Shown piece by piece: positions 22,201 through 32,830 of a stretch of 64,000 nt of DNA. The stretch is from positions 1,364,001 to 1,428,000 of the forward strand of contig JAXBDG010000008.1 in NCBI GenBank assembly GCA_036320915.1, read 5' to 3'. This DNA comes from Linnemannia elongata (lineage: Eukaryota; Mortierellomycota; Mortierellomycetes; Mortierellales; Mortierellaceae). The notes under the pieces were generated by a model, which was given only the letters and a program-made list of their open reading frames with translations, had not been told where the DNA came from and ran no database searches. The position numbers and the translations under genes were made by a program. Numbering within the stretch: position 1 is the stretch's first letter; each line of letters begins with the position of its first letter.

Positions 22201-24237
22201 GTCTTTCGGTTCTGGTTAATTACCCTTTTATCATTTACCTAATGCCAAAATGGCTGACCATCCTTCATTCATAGCTAAGCTTTTTTCATCCCGCTCGCCC
22301 AATCCAATGAAGGAGCAAAAGCAGCAAGGTTCAAGCACAGGGAACAAATAAATAACATCGTTCTATCTTGTGGCCACCTTTTCTCCATTTCTATGCATCC
22401 GAAAGGAGGTCATGCCTGTACAATCTTAGTTGGATCTCTGTCTGTTGTTCCAGATGTTTGACATTCTTTCGCAACATGGGAACCAATCGATTTCGTCTGA
22501 AGTAACCAATCTAAAGGGGTGACAGAGACAAGGGGAGAGTCCAACAGGGACGGAAGGTACTTCTGCAAGGTTGTTATCTCGTACACCAGAAAAAGATCTT
22601 CCTGTCTGTTGTTTGTTTTGTTCAATTGAGGTCAGCTCTTTGTTGGTGTTAATAAGAAAGCAAATGTGATTACTGTTCAGACAGAGTTGAACCTATAGTA
22701 CACTTTCAAGGTCATTTCCTCCTCCACGTTAATTACCCTGACAATTCGAGAAAACATTGGATGCAAGAAAGATCCTGGACGACTCGGAGATATTCGATCA
22801 ATATCCTCTATCCTGTAGTCAAAGGCACAAGAGGAATAGCACAATGTTTCTCATCTTCATCCAAGTCCAATCAGCTAGCACTGCGAAGAACCGTAAGTTC
22901 TTTCTTCAAGCGGCAGCAAGGAACAAGAAAGTTGCCATTCAGATCCGTCACTCGCATTCTCTCCTACTTTCACTTCCACTCCCCCGCGCCAACTATTTTT
23001 CTTGGTGTCACTCAAAAGGTGCTTTTACGGTGCCCCCGGAAACGAGACCTTTAGAGTTGGCGTTTCTCCAAAAAAGTAATCCCAGCCAGCCAGCCACCGT
23101 GTGTACGCAAAAATAAATCGGTTCCCGCTGTTCATTTTCTCCAAAAGAAAAAAGAGCTTGAGACATATTGGCAAGACGGAGTTGCTTACGCTGTTATTTT
23201 CTTGTGCCCCGTTCATGCTTGAATTTTCGTGTGTGCGAAAATAAAAAGAATGAAGCCATGCCAAGGGTGGGAAAAAGTAGTGCAGGAAGGAAGATGTTGT
23301 TCATGCGTACACAATGAGTCTTGTTCTTCGGACTTGGCGATATTTTTTTTTGTTTTTTCGCTTGTTTTTGTTTGTTGGAGAGATAACGCAGGATGGAGGA
23401 TGCAAGGAAAGGAGAGAGTGGAGGAAGAACAACGCGTGGTTGGAGAGAGAGATTGATTGTACTCCCATGCGAAGCGAGATAGAAGCAACGAGAGGAGGTC
23501 TAGGGGTAGATTAGGCGGGATGAAGGGAGAGAAGGAAGGAAGAGTACCAGGCTAGAACACAGGGGAGAGAAAGGAAAAGAGAGAGAGAGAGATGAAGGAG
23601 GAGATGAAGGAGTGGATTGGATGTATTTTTGATGATAACCTTGTTTAGCCTTCCTTGTCTGTCTTGTCTGTTTGTTTTTGTGTTCGTTTGTGGTGGTGGA
23701 TTGGTGGATTGGATTGGATTGACTAACCTTGCCGGAAGACCCAAAAGCAAAAGCAAAAAGACGGGAAAGAATAGAGAGTGCCAATTGAATACAGCACGAT
23801 CGTGTGTTGTGATGCTGTTTGTTTGTATAGTGTATGCATATAGCGTACACACCCAAATTTTATACTTTTCCTATTTTATGATTTTTTTTAATATGATTTT
23901 CGAACGCAGCCCTCTCTCGCAGTTCACTCTCTGAACGGTGCTCTCAATCCCACCCATCCTCTTTTCATCCGTCTTCATCCCATTCATCTTAGTAACCAAC
24001 TCTATCTCCTTCCTCGGCCAAAAAAAGAGTCATTGAACTACCAGGAGTATTCATTCTCTAATCCCTTCGGTTCATCCAGCTGCCCCCTACGATTCGACTA
24101 TAAAACTCACCCCCACATCCGCCTTCTTGCCCTTTTTTTTTTTCTCTTCACCCTCAGGTCTCTCAACTCATCCTCCCTACCTCCTCTCTTCTCTCCCGCC
24201 TTCCTTCCCTTCCTTCCCCCTCCAACCAACTTCCAAA
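16295..24237. other. 7.9-kb gene-poor region
   Basis: The longest stretch without a confident gene. The first ~900 bp is the purine-rich (minus-strand C/T) leader and promoter of the bHLH gene, with an A-run at about 16574-16597. A T-run lies at about 18542-18568. Isolated exon-like pieces end at perfect GTAAGT donors: ATG at 18164 reading 21 codons to 18226, and an open segment ending at 22892. Neither could be extended to a family. A 33-codon frame at 22250 is listed separately. The last ~300 bp is C/T-rich leader of the UNC93-like gene. No tRNA, rRNA or transposon coding sequence was recognised. Genes made of small exons could be hidden here. Confidence 0.5.
22250..22351 (+). CDS. possible 33-residue protein
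   Basis: ATG in the context CCAAAATGGC opens a frame of 33 codons starting MADHPSFIAKLF and ending KQQGSSTGNK before TAA. It is preceded by several hundred bases of pyrimidine-rich sequence like other leaders here. A second ATG at 22242 in another frame would make a ten-codon overlapping upstream frame. Alternatively TTCATAG at about 22267-22273 could be a splice acceptor (CTAAT branch-like sequence upstream), making this the last exon of a larger gene. No family recognised. Coding status is uncertain. Confidence 0.25.
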   Translation: MADHPSFIAKLFSSRSPNPMKEQKQQGSSTGNK

Positions 24238-25794
24238 ATGAAGTACTCCGACCCCATCACCCAAGTCATCATTGTGGTAAGTCTCCTCTTGCCATACCAT
24301 ACCTTGTTTCTCTTCTCTGGCTTCAATTCTTCGTTCACTCTTCACTTCTGTCGTGACCTTGTGTGCTAATTCTTCTCCACATTATTTCTTAATCATCAAT
24401 AGGGCTTTATCTGCTTCTGCTGCCCCGGTATGTTCAACGCCTTGAACGGCGCTGGTTCGTACGGTCTTGAGCCCAAGGATTCCGATGTCGGAAACAAGGC
24501 CTCGACCGCCTTGTCCTGCATGTTCGCCTTCTCCTCCCTCTTCGCCGGTGCTCTCTTCAACATCTTCGGTCATCGTGTTCTTCTCATTCTCGGTGGTTTG
24601 ACCTACACCCTCTATGTCGCCTCTTACCTTGCCTACCACTACGTCCAGTCCCTCGCCTTCGTCGTCATCGCCTCCTGCTTGCTCGGTATTGGTGCCGGTT
24701 GGTTGTGGACTGCTCAGGGTGCCGTCATGATGGGTTACCCCGAGGAGGGTGAGAAGGGTCGCTTCTTCTCGATCTTCTGGACCATCTTCAACTGCGGTGG
24801 TGTTATTGGATGCATTATCCCCCTCGCCATCCAGTGGAACGACCCCAAGGCCAACGGCGCTTCGACTGCTTCCTATGCCGCCTTCATGACATTGATGACC
24901 ATTGGTGCCCTCGGCTCCGTTGCTTTGTTGCCCACCAACAAGGTCTTCCGCAAGGATGGTTCCCCCGTCGTCAAGGTCGCCTATGCCAACCCCACCGGCG
25001 AGTTCCTCGCTGTCATCAAGCTCTTCGCTGACTGGCGCATGTTGTGCTTGGTTCCCATGTTCTTCTCCTCCAACTGGTTCTACACCTACCAGTTCAACGC
25101 CGTCAACGCCTTCAACTTCTCCATTCGTACCCGCTCCATGAACTCCATGTTCTACTGGTTGGCTCAGATCATCGGTTCCATCCTCTACGGTTCTTTCTTG
25201 GACAAGAAGGAGTGGAGCCGTACCACCCGTGCCCGCTATGGTCTCTTCTTGTTGACCGCTGTCCTCGTTGCCACCTACGCCGGTGGATTCGTCTACCAGT
25301 CCAAGATTGGCCCCAAGGGATGGGTTATCGACGCCGAGACTGGTGAGACTGTCAAGGACCCCGCCTCCTGGGTTATCCACGATCTCGTTTTGGACACCTC
25401 AGCCTGGATTGGACCTTTCTTCCTCTACTTCATGTACGGAATCACTGATGCTATGTACCAGGGATTCTCGTACTGGGTCATGGGTGCTCTCACCAACGAC
25501 ACCAACACCGCTGCCAAGTACGCCGGTTTCTACAAGTTCGTCCAGAACTTGGGTGGTATCCTCGCCCCCATTGTCCAGACCTCCACCATCGGTAACGGTC
25601 CCTCTAACGGTGCCAACGCCCGCAACGCCACTGGTCAGGGTATGGGCGAGCTCATTGTCTGCGTTGTCCTCATCTTTGTCGGTGTCCTTGGTGCCGTCCC
25701 CGTCGTCTTCAAGGCCATCAAGGATACCACCGTCGAGGAGGGCGACGTCCCCACCGATAAGACCGAGGTCGCTTATGATGATGTCAAGGCTTAA
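24238..25794 (+). CDS. UNC93-like major facilitator transporter
   Basis: Multi-pass plasma- or endomembrane protein of the UNC-93/DUF895 branch of the major facilitator superfamily. Fungal members are uncharacterised transporters. Exons 24238-24276 (MKYSDPITQVIIV) and 24403-25794 give 476 residues. About eleven hydrophobic segments can be counted. Family landmarks: FNALNGAGSYG after helix 1, the loop ending NIFGHRVLLILGG between helices 2 and 3, GIGAGWLWTAQGAVMMGYP, and GRFFSIFWTIFNCGGVIG. The C-terminus is acidic and cytosolic-looking (VEEGDVPTDKTEVAYDDVKA). Codon use is strongly biased to C-ending and TTG/AAG codons, suggesting high expression. A long open frame on the opposite strand is a by-product of this bias. 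Substrate unknown. Confidence 0.85.
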
Positions 25795-27299
25795 ATACTA
25801 AGCATTCCCGTAGCTTTCTCTCTTTTTTTCCCCGTTTCTCTCTCTTATTTACCCTAATATGTTTGACCTTCTTTCCTCTTTTCGCCTCGCAAGTTTCGAG
25901 CAAAACGGATACAAATAAAACAAACAGTTTTTTTTTAAACGAACACAAGTTAGCGAGCAAACAAACAAACATTGAAGTATCTTTTTGTCCTTGCACTGCC
26001 CTGTCATGCAAGATGTTTGCTGAGATTTTTCGGTTTAGATCGATGGATGGATGAAGTGGATGGTAAGGTGATGCAAGGAGGGAGGAAAAAAAACGACTAA
26101 TCAAGTGAGCGGCCTGAGCACTTTTGGGCGCCAATTCTCGCTCCGTGACAAATAAACGAAGCGCAGATATGGCAAGAGTGTCCAACAGGTTGGACAACGG
26201 GGAAGTGAGTGAGAGGAGAACAGGAAGGGAAGGAAGGGGAGCACATGGTCAGGGTAGAGTAACGCCCTTTTTCATTTTTTTTTTCTTCTCTCTCTCTCCC
26301 ATCCCTCCCCTCCCACCGCCTGCAGGTTATTAACGTGTTTGAAGTGTTTTGTATGCTTTTATTTTTCCCACCAAGGGAGCGAGTACATGATGTTGCGCAG
26401 AATGTATAAGAGGTACGGAGAGAAAAAGAGAAGTGACAGAGAGTGGGCCAAATGGCTGTCTGTCCTTGCTGCTTGGGTCTTGGCGATATGAAGAACCAGG
26501 GGCATACATTTTGATTACTGGATATTGAATCCAGGAACGAAAATTCCTCTTGAAAGTACGAATCAGTGAAGAGAAGACACGTTTTCCTATTGATGTGGCA
26601 GTGAAAAAACGATAACACGAAAGAAAGAACAAAAGAAAAGTGGTTGGATGAGTAGGTGGGTGCATACTTGGTCAGCAATCGATTTTGGTGGCTGAAAATT
26701 ATCGTTAGCAAGTACGCCACCTGTTTGTCGCATTAAACAGTCTTTTATGTTCCAGGAAGGATAAAAAAAAAAGAAAAATGTGGCGATGTTGGAAGAGAAA
26801 GGAGAAGGAAGAAGAGTGAGGTTTCGGGCGCATCATTTTGAATTGATGTGCTGCGGTGTATTGTTTATCAGTCTCGATTTATGTATCGATCTGCCCCTGA
26901 TCAGGACTGATTGTCGTTTGAACCTTTCGTTTTGTCCCTGAATATCTTAATATTGCAGTTGGCATCACACGAAGAATGATGTCGGTGGTGCCACCAATTT
27001 TTCTTTCTAGAGCGTCATCGAGGACGGTTCACTGACGTTGAACAAAAGTCGAAGAAAAATCGAAGATTCGGATATGTCTCGCAACCTCGGTAACAGGTCG
27101 TTTCTTTTCACCTCTTTTTTTCATATTATATCAACTTTGTTCTTCTTTCCATCCCTTTCAATTTTCTTCACACACTTTCTTCACTCCACAATATCCAAGA
27201 ACACCCACCACAACTTCACACACTCATTCTTTGCAACCTTCTGTCTCTTGTCCTTCTCATTTCAACCTTCTCCTTCTACTGCTACTACAACAATCAACC
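25795..27299. other. 1.5-kb intergenic
   Basis: 3' flank of the UNC93-like gene and promoter of the WW-domain gene. The minus strand holds a 207-codon open frame (26720-26097) that begins with GTG, is Phe/Ser/Lys-rich and matches nothing I know, so it is not called. The last ~200 bp is C/T- and CAAC-rich leader. Confidence 0.5.
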
Positions 27300-28172
27300 A
27301 TGGGCTGCTCAGGTTCTAAAGGTGTCGACAACGGCTCAAGTGCATACCGTCCACAACAACACCAACAACAGTACCAACAACAGCAGCAGTACGCTGTCAA
27401 CATCCCTCCTTCAACCCTGCCCCAAGGATGGTACGCATATACTCATTACTCTTTACTCAACTCTCGATGTCTGCATCTACTCCAGTCATTCACTTTTCAT
27501 CCCTTTGTCGAGTTCATGCCCTTCTTCTTGCTCACCTCATTACTTTTTGTTCAAACAAAAATAGGATTTCGCAATACGACCCTAACAAGCAGAGCCTGTA
27601 TTATGTTCACCCTCAAACAAACACTGTGACCTGGGCCCATCCTATGGGTCCTGCCTACCACGCACAGGAGACGACTCGTTTCCACCAGATTCAACAACTT
27701 CAGAGGCAGCAGTTCGGCAGCAACCAGAGCGGCTTTTATGACTCTTACAACCGCCAAGGTGGTATGGGTGCTGGCGCTGGTCTGGCCATGGGCATGATGG
27801 CTGGTAAGTTTTTTTGTTCAGGTTCACTGCTCTTTTTTTTTTTGGAGTGTTTGCTTGTGTTGAGAGTGAGAGTGCGAGTGGTGTTTGTTTGTGAGCACAC
27901 AATGTCGTTCCACCTTATTCATCGTTCTGCGAAGAGAGCTGCCCATTCACTCACTAATTGGTCCAACTGTTTGTCCGGGTTTCTTTTGGTGACTTTTAGG
28001 TGGAGCCATGGGTCTGATGGCAGGAAGTATGCTTGCAGGAGGAATGCACGGAGGCTACTACGGCGGCGGCGACATTACCCCCGTCGAGCACGTTAGCGGT
28101 GGAGACTTTGGTGGTGGAGACTTTGGCGGTGGTGGAGACTTTGGCGGTGGAGACTTTGGCGGTGGATTCTAA
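27300..28172 (+). CDS. WW-domain protein with predicted N-myristoylation and a glycine-rich tail
   Basis: Exons 27300-27430, 27565-27803 and 28000-28172 give 180 residues. The N-terminus MGCSGSKG fits the N-myristoylation rule (Gly2, Ser6) with Cys3 as a likely palmitoylation site, so membrane anchoring is predicted. Residues ~18-35 are Gln-rich. A WW domain follows at about residues 40-72 (LPQGWISQYDPNKQSLYYVH, then TNTVTWAHP). Both signature Trp residues are present and the first is assembled across intron 1 (TG/G). WW domains bind proline motifs. After that come Gly/Met-rich hydrophobic repeats (GMGAGAGLAMGMMAGGAMG), then a C-terminal tail of GGGDFGGGDF repeats encoded by near-identical GGTGGAGACTTTGGC units. 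Fungal proteins with this layout occur, but function is not assigned. Family call by eye. Confidence 0.75.
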
Positions 28173-28648
28173 GCATCCAGGTAGTAAATATCAACACTAG
28201 TAATAGCCCTCTTTTTCCTTCCTCTAATATAATGAATGATATAATGTGTAATGACCCAGCAGCCCTTTCTTTCGCTTTATGTCTAACCTTGTGCCAAGCA
28301 ATCTTGTATAGCACGTATCACTCCGTTGAATTCCACTTCTGAAGAACAACAAAAGGTCGAAAGGGCGAAAGTGCAAAAAACTGTGCGAAGATGAGGTCAA
28401 TTCTTTAATCATTGTGCACTCACACCCCGTGATCGTGGTGCAACGGCCACATCACTGTACACGTGACCTATGGCCTTTTGTTATCTTTTTTCCTGCTGGT
28501 TTTCTGTTGCTTTTTCCCTTACCCCCCTTCTTTGACACCTCACACATCGTCAAGAGACAAAACAGCTGTGCACTCCTTGCATTCCCACATTCCTTCCTTC
28601 CTTACCCTTCCTTTACAAACACACGCACTCTTCAATAATCACGCCGCC
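28173..28648. promoter_or_regulatory. intergenic with E-box 28460-28465
   Basis: 476 bp between the WW gene and the zinc-knuckle gene. CACGTGA (CACGTG at 28460-28465) lies about 185 bp before the next start codon, followed by a C/T/A-rich leader. Confidence 0.35.
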
Positions 28649-31600
28649 ATGTCGTCCGAGTCTGACCTCCACCTCCCCACAATCGTCCCCCTCCTCCAAG
28701 GAGGAGCTAAAGCCAATCCTTCTTCCAAACTCGACGCTGATCCACGCCACCAATCCTCGTCTGAGCCCTCCATTATGCAACACCCGCACCTTGTCCCTTC
28801 ATCCCTCAAGGTCGAAATGGCCCTTCTCACCAAGGAACTCGCAAAGTTTCGCGCCTGCGATCAAAACACCTGCTTTTACTGTCGGGAGTGGGCTCAGTGG
28901 GTCTTCAAGAAAACGTTTGGAAAGGACAAGAATTCTGGTAGCACCGATAAGAAGGGTGGCCCTCGCTCCAATGGCTCCAATGGCTCGGACGCTGGCTCAG
29001 GGTCGGAGCCCAAGAAGAAACATAAGGAATATGCCATGGTCGTCTGTGAGCGGTTCTACCAACGGTCGACAGCAGACACTATAGCGAACGGTGGTGGCCA
29101 TGGACACGGACGCTCTAATGGCGTTTCAGGAGCAGGATCAGTCGCAGCTGCAGCCATTGCCGCTAGTAAAGCAGGAACAGGAACAGGACCCGCGCCTGCT
29201 GCTGGATCTGGCCAGGAGGGATTTGTCGCTGAGATTGTCGATACTGTTCGGGACTGGATTCAACAACCAAGCGCACTCTATACATCGCCCGAGGTCTTCT
29301 CCTTGGTCGACTTTGAGGCCCTCTACGCGGCATACCCTCTTCAGAGTCAGGAACAGAACCAGCAGCAGGACGACGTTACTCCAATCCTTTCGACCATTTC
29401 AATCGAAAAAGCTCAGATGACCCTCGGACATCAGGGATACCCACTCCTGAAGCGCGTCACCAAAGCCCAGCTCCAGAATCAGATCATGAACCCGACATGC
29501 CAACATACCAAGGGACACTCCAAGACGCCAGCCGATCTCGATCTGGACAAGGAACTCTTCAACGAGGAACTGCAGCGGATGCGAATGCGGGATCAGGAAG
29601 GTCTTCGAAAACAGATTGGGCCCGTCTGGAGGCATGTTGAGGAAGCATTGGAACGTATGGATGGTGCAGAGAAGGTTCGCTCCGGGATCTTGGCACCTAC
29701 CCGCGGCAAGGAGTTTGCTCACACATACAAGGAACAACTTGTCTCATTCCAAGAGGTAATTGTTACCGCCCTACCTTCCCTTCGACCTTCTAAGAGTATG
29801 CCTCTGTGATCGTGACCATTGAAACTAACCAACGTACCTCCGATTCTTGCGAAGATCTGGACAGGTGTCGAAGCCAAGGTCAAGAAGCCTTCGTCCAAGA
29901 AGAAGGGCTCAGTATCGGATAGTCCCCAGGTGGATCCTGTAGAAGAGGTCGACAGCGGATTCAAACTGTTTATCGACAATATGCAGCACGTTCACAAGCA
30001 GCTTACGGCAGACGTTCTGGAGTCTTCTGAGAGATCTCTCCGCGAGTTCATCAAGGAGTTAGCAGCGGCGCAGACAAAGATCCTCAAGCTGGCCTTGACG
30101 CGTATCCAGGAGGGCAAAGTCGGGACTGCAAGGATCGATAAGATTTTGGAGGAGAGTCCAGAAAAGTGCCGCAATGCTCTCAAGATGGTGGAGCAATTGA
30201 TCCCTATCTTCGACACTAAGATGGGCCAGTTTCGAGTCTTGGTCCTCAACAAGCTCAAGGAGGTTGACGAGGAGGTCGAGTCGGTTGCCGCTGCATACTT
30301 CCAGGAGTCGCAGAAGACGGTTCAGGGACGACTCGAGAAGGTTGCCAACAAGGAGTTCCGCAGGAGGATCAAGAAACTCGAATTCCTCTCCGTCGAGACG
30401 CGCAAGTGGTTCTTCCAGTCCCGCCTGACTTTATTCTCTAGCCTTGACTTTGCGACCGTTTGTCTGAACACTCTGGGGATCTTGATGGAGGAGGCCGAGG
30501 TTCTGGAGGCTGTGCAGCTGGGACTGCACGATGACCATTTCCGCTCTCGGGTGCTCAAGTCGCAGGAGGGTCGGATGAAGTTGGCCCAGCAGTTCAGGGA
30601 GGGCGTCAAGACCGGTCGTCGCGTGTTGGCTGTCATGGTATCTCGTCTGATGATGCGAGAGGGTGCGCGTGCTATGGGCGAGATGGCGGCCATCCAGAAA
30701 GAGAAAAAGTTCCTCAAGTCGATTGGTCAAGATGTCAGTGACAGCAAGTTCAGCACCAAGGGATACCTGGTTCCAAGTCGCGATGTCACACCGACTGCCA
30801 GCGCCCAGGTCTCGGATGACGAGGACGCAGATTTGACAGGAGCTTCGACGCCCAGCAAAAACAGGAAGAAGAAGGACAAGAAGAAGAAGAAGGCTGCCGA
30901 GGCTGCCGCTGCCGCAGCTGCAGCTGCCTCCGAGGAGCCAGAGTCAGTCGTTCCTGTCGCGGAGCCTTCTGGAGGTGATGCTGGTTCAACTCGTCCGACT
31001 GCCACACCAGTCATCAAGAACACCCCTGTCGAGCCTTTGACAGCGGTTTCATCCAAGGAGGCCAGGGATCTGAAGAAGCAAGCCAAGAAGGATGCTAAGC
31101 GTCAGGCCAAAGAGGCTGCCGAGGCGGAAGATAACGCTGCTGCTCAAGCGGCCGCCAAGAAGGCAGAGGAGGCTAGACATGCCCGTGAGGTTCGGGAGGC
31201 ACAAGAGGCCCTGGAGCGACAGGAGGCCAAGGAGTTGAGGGAGAAGAAGGAAGCCCAACTTGCCCAAGAGAAAAAAGCTGCTGAAGACGCTCGTGAGGCC
31301 GAGGCAGCTCGGGTGAGAAAGGCTGCAGCGGAGGAGGCAGAGGTAAAACGCCGGGCTCAGGAGGCAGCGCGCCAGGCTCAAGAGGCTCGTGAGGTCGAGG
31401 AGGCTATGGCGCGAGAGAAGGCCAAGGAGAAGAAGGCGCGTGAGCAAAAGGAAATCCAGCAGCCCAAGAAGCTGTCATCGCAGGTTGTCAAGGATGCTGC
31501 TCCCGCACCAGTATCAGCAGCGGCACCCAACACTGCCACTGCCACTTCAGCTGTCGTGGCGGACACTCCTGTTGCCTCTGCTGTTGCCCCTGCCGTTGCT

Positions 31601-32830
31601 CCTACTGTGGACGATGCACAGAATGCTGAATCAAGCCCCTCGACTGCTACGGCCACTGACGCCAAGGTTCCTACATGGGGTCCTTCTGCCGCGACTCTCG
31701 CCAACCGTGCAGCCCAGGCAGCCAGAGAAGCAGAACGCAATCAACAGGCGGCATCCCGGAAGCGATTCTCGGAGGAGCGTGGCGATAAGTCCATTGCCAA
31801 CCCAACGAACGGACCACGTGGTGGCCAGCCAAAGGAGCGCTCAGAGATTCACCAGGACATTCTCGCCAATCTCACCAAAGCCATCACCCCCCAGGATGCG
31901 TCTCCTTTGCAGGGACTCGCCGTGCAATCTTCTCTGGAGGCTGAAGAGGAGGATGCAGGAACAGATAACGTCGAGGACTTGGCTAGGCTCCCCAACCAGA
32001 CCCTTGTCTCGCTTGTTCACACATTGCAGGTTGAGAACAAATCGCTGTTGACAACCTTGGTCTCGATGCAGCAGCAGGTGTCATCGTTGACGGAGCGGTA
32101 CTCGACTCTGGCGTCGTTGGCGCGTGAGCACGAGCAGCAGGCTATCCAGTCCATGGAGGCGCAGAAGCAAAGAGAGTTTGAGGAGATTCAACGGTATGTC
32201 TGGAAGGTAGAGGAGAGATGTCGTCAGTTGGAGAAGCATGTCCTTGCTTCTCACCAGCACCGTATGCAGATGCAACAGATGCAGCAGCAGCAACAACAAC
32301 ATCAACAACAGTACCAGCAGCATCAGCAGCACTCGGTGACTTCGGGACCTCCTGGGCTCTCGGGCATGGGCAACCTTTCGATGCCACCTCCAGGATTCAA
32401 CAGTGGCCTCCTCGGTCTTGGTCGCCAGCCTTCAGCCCCATCGTCGCCCTTGATGGCTCATCGTACCCTTAGCGGGATGGAATCGCCATCGCAGTCATCC
32501 ATGTCGACCAGTGGCATCACTTCGGCCATGGCGTCCAGTGGATCCATGGAGTCGTTGATGTCCCCTTTGACAGGATCGTTCAGCGCGTCTTTGCTGTCAT
32601 CGGCTCCTTCGTCTGGAAATGGCGGCGGAGGAAATGGCGGCGGAGTTCCTCCAGGTTACGAGGCTGTTGGGCCCAAGAAGACGCATTGGCGTCAGCGAGG
32701 CGAGGTGCGCTGTGGCAATTGTGCACAGTTGGGGCATGCTAGCTCGGAGTGTCAAGCCGGCTGCAGGTACTGCGATGTGCCTGGTCATTTGAGTCAGGAT
32801 TGCCCTAGGATCGGACATACCCTCGTCTAG
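28649..32830 (+). CDS. large coiled-coil protein with two C-terminal CCHC zinc knuckles
   Basis: Exons 28649-29755 and 29855-32830 (99-nt intron, phase 0) give about 1,360 residues. The N-terminal third carries a small Cys cluster (FRACDQNTCFYCREW), a Gly/Asn/Ser linker and a helical region. Mid-protein is mainly helical: a basic patch (NRKKKDKKKKK) runs into an Ala run, then about 150 residues of Ala/Glu/Lys/Arg repeats expected to form a coiled coil or single alpha-helix. Pro/Ala/Thr- and Gln/His-rich linkers follow. The last 45 residues hold two perfect CX2CX4HX4C knuckles, CGNCAQLGHASSEC and CRYCDVPGHLSQDC, which normally bind single-stranded RNA or DNA. No retroviral-type integrase or protease is present, so this is not a Gag remnant. 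I do not recognise the full-length family; an RNA-binding scaffold is a guess. Confidence 0.75.

Noticed and set aside
24382..25380. 332-codon open frame antisense to the UNC93-like gene
   Set aside because: It is the mirror of a strongly codon-biased gene, is Gly/Glu/Val-rich, lacks family resemblance and carries no start or splice context of its own.
26097..26720. 207-codon minus-strand open frame between the UNC93-like and WW genes
   Set aside because: It starts at GTG and has a Phe/Ser/Lys composition typical of noncoding pyrimidine-rich DNA. No motif or leader was found.
28649..32830. Gag polyprotein of a retrotransposon, suggested by the two zinc knuckles
   Set aside because: There is no protease, reverse transcriptase, integrase or LTR nearby. 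It has a normal intron and leader, and the bulk is coiled-coil and linker.
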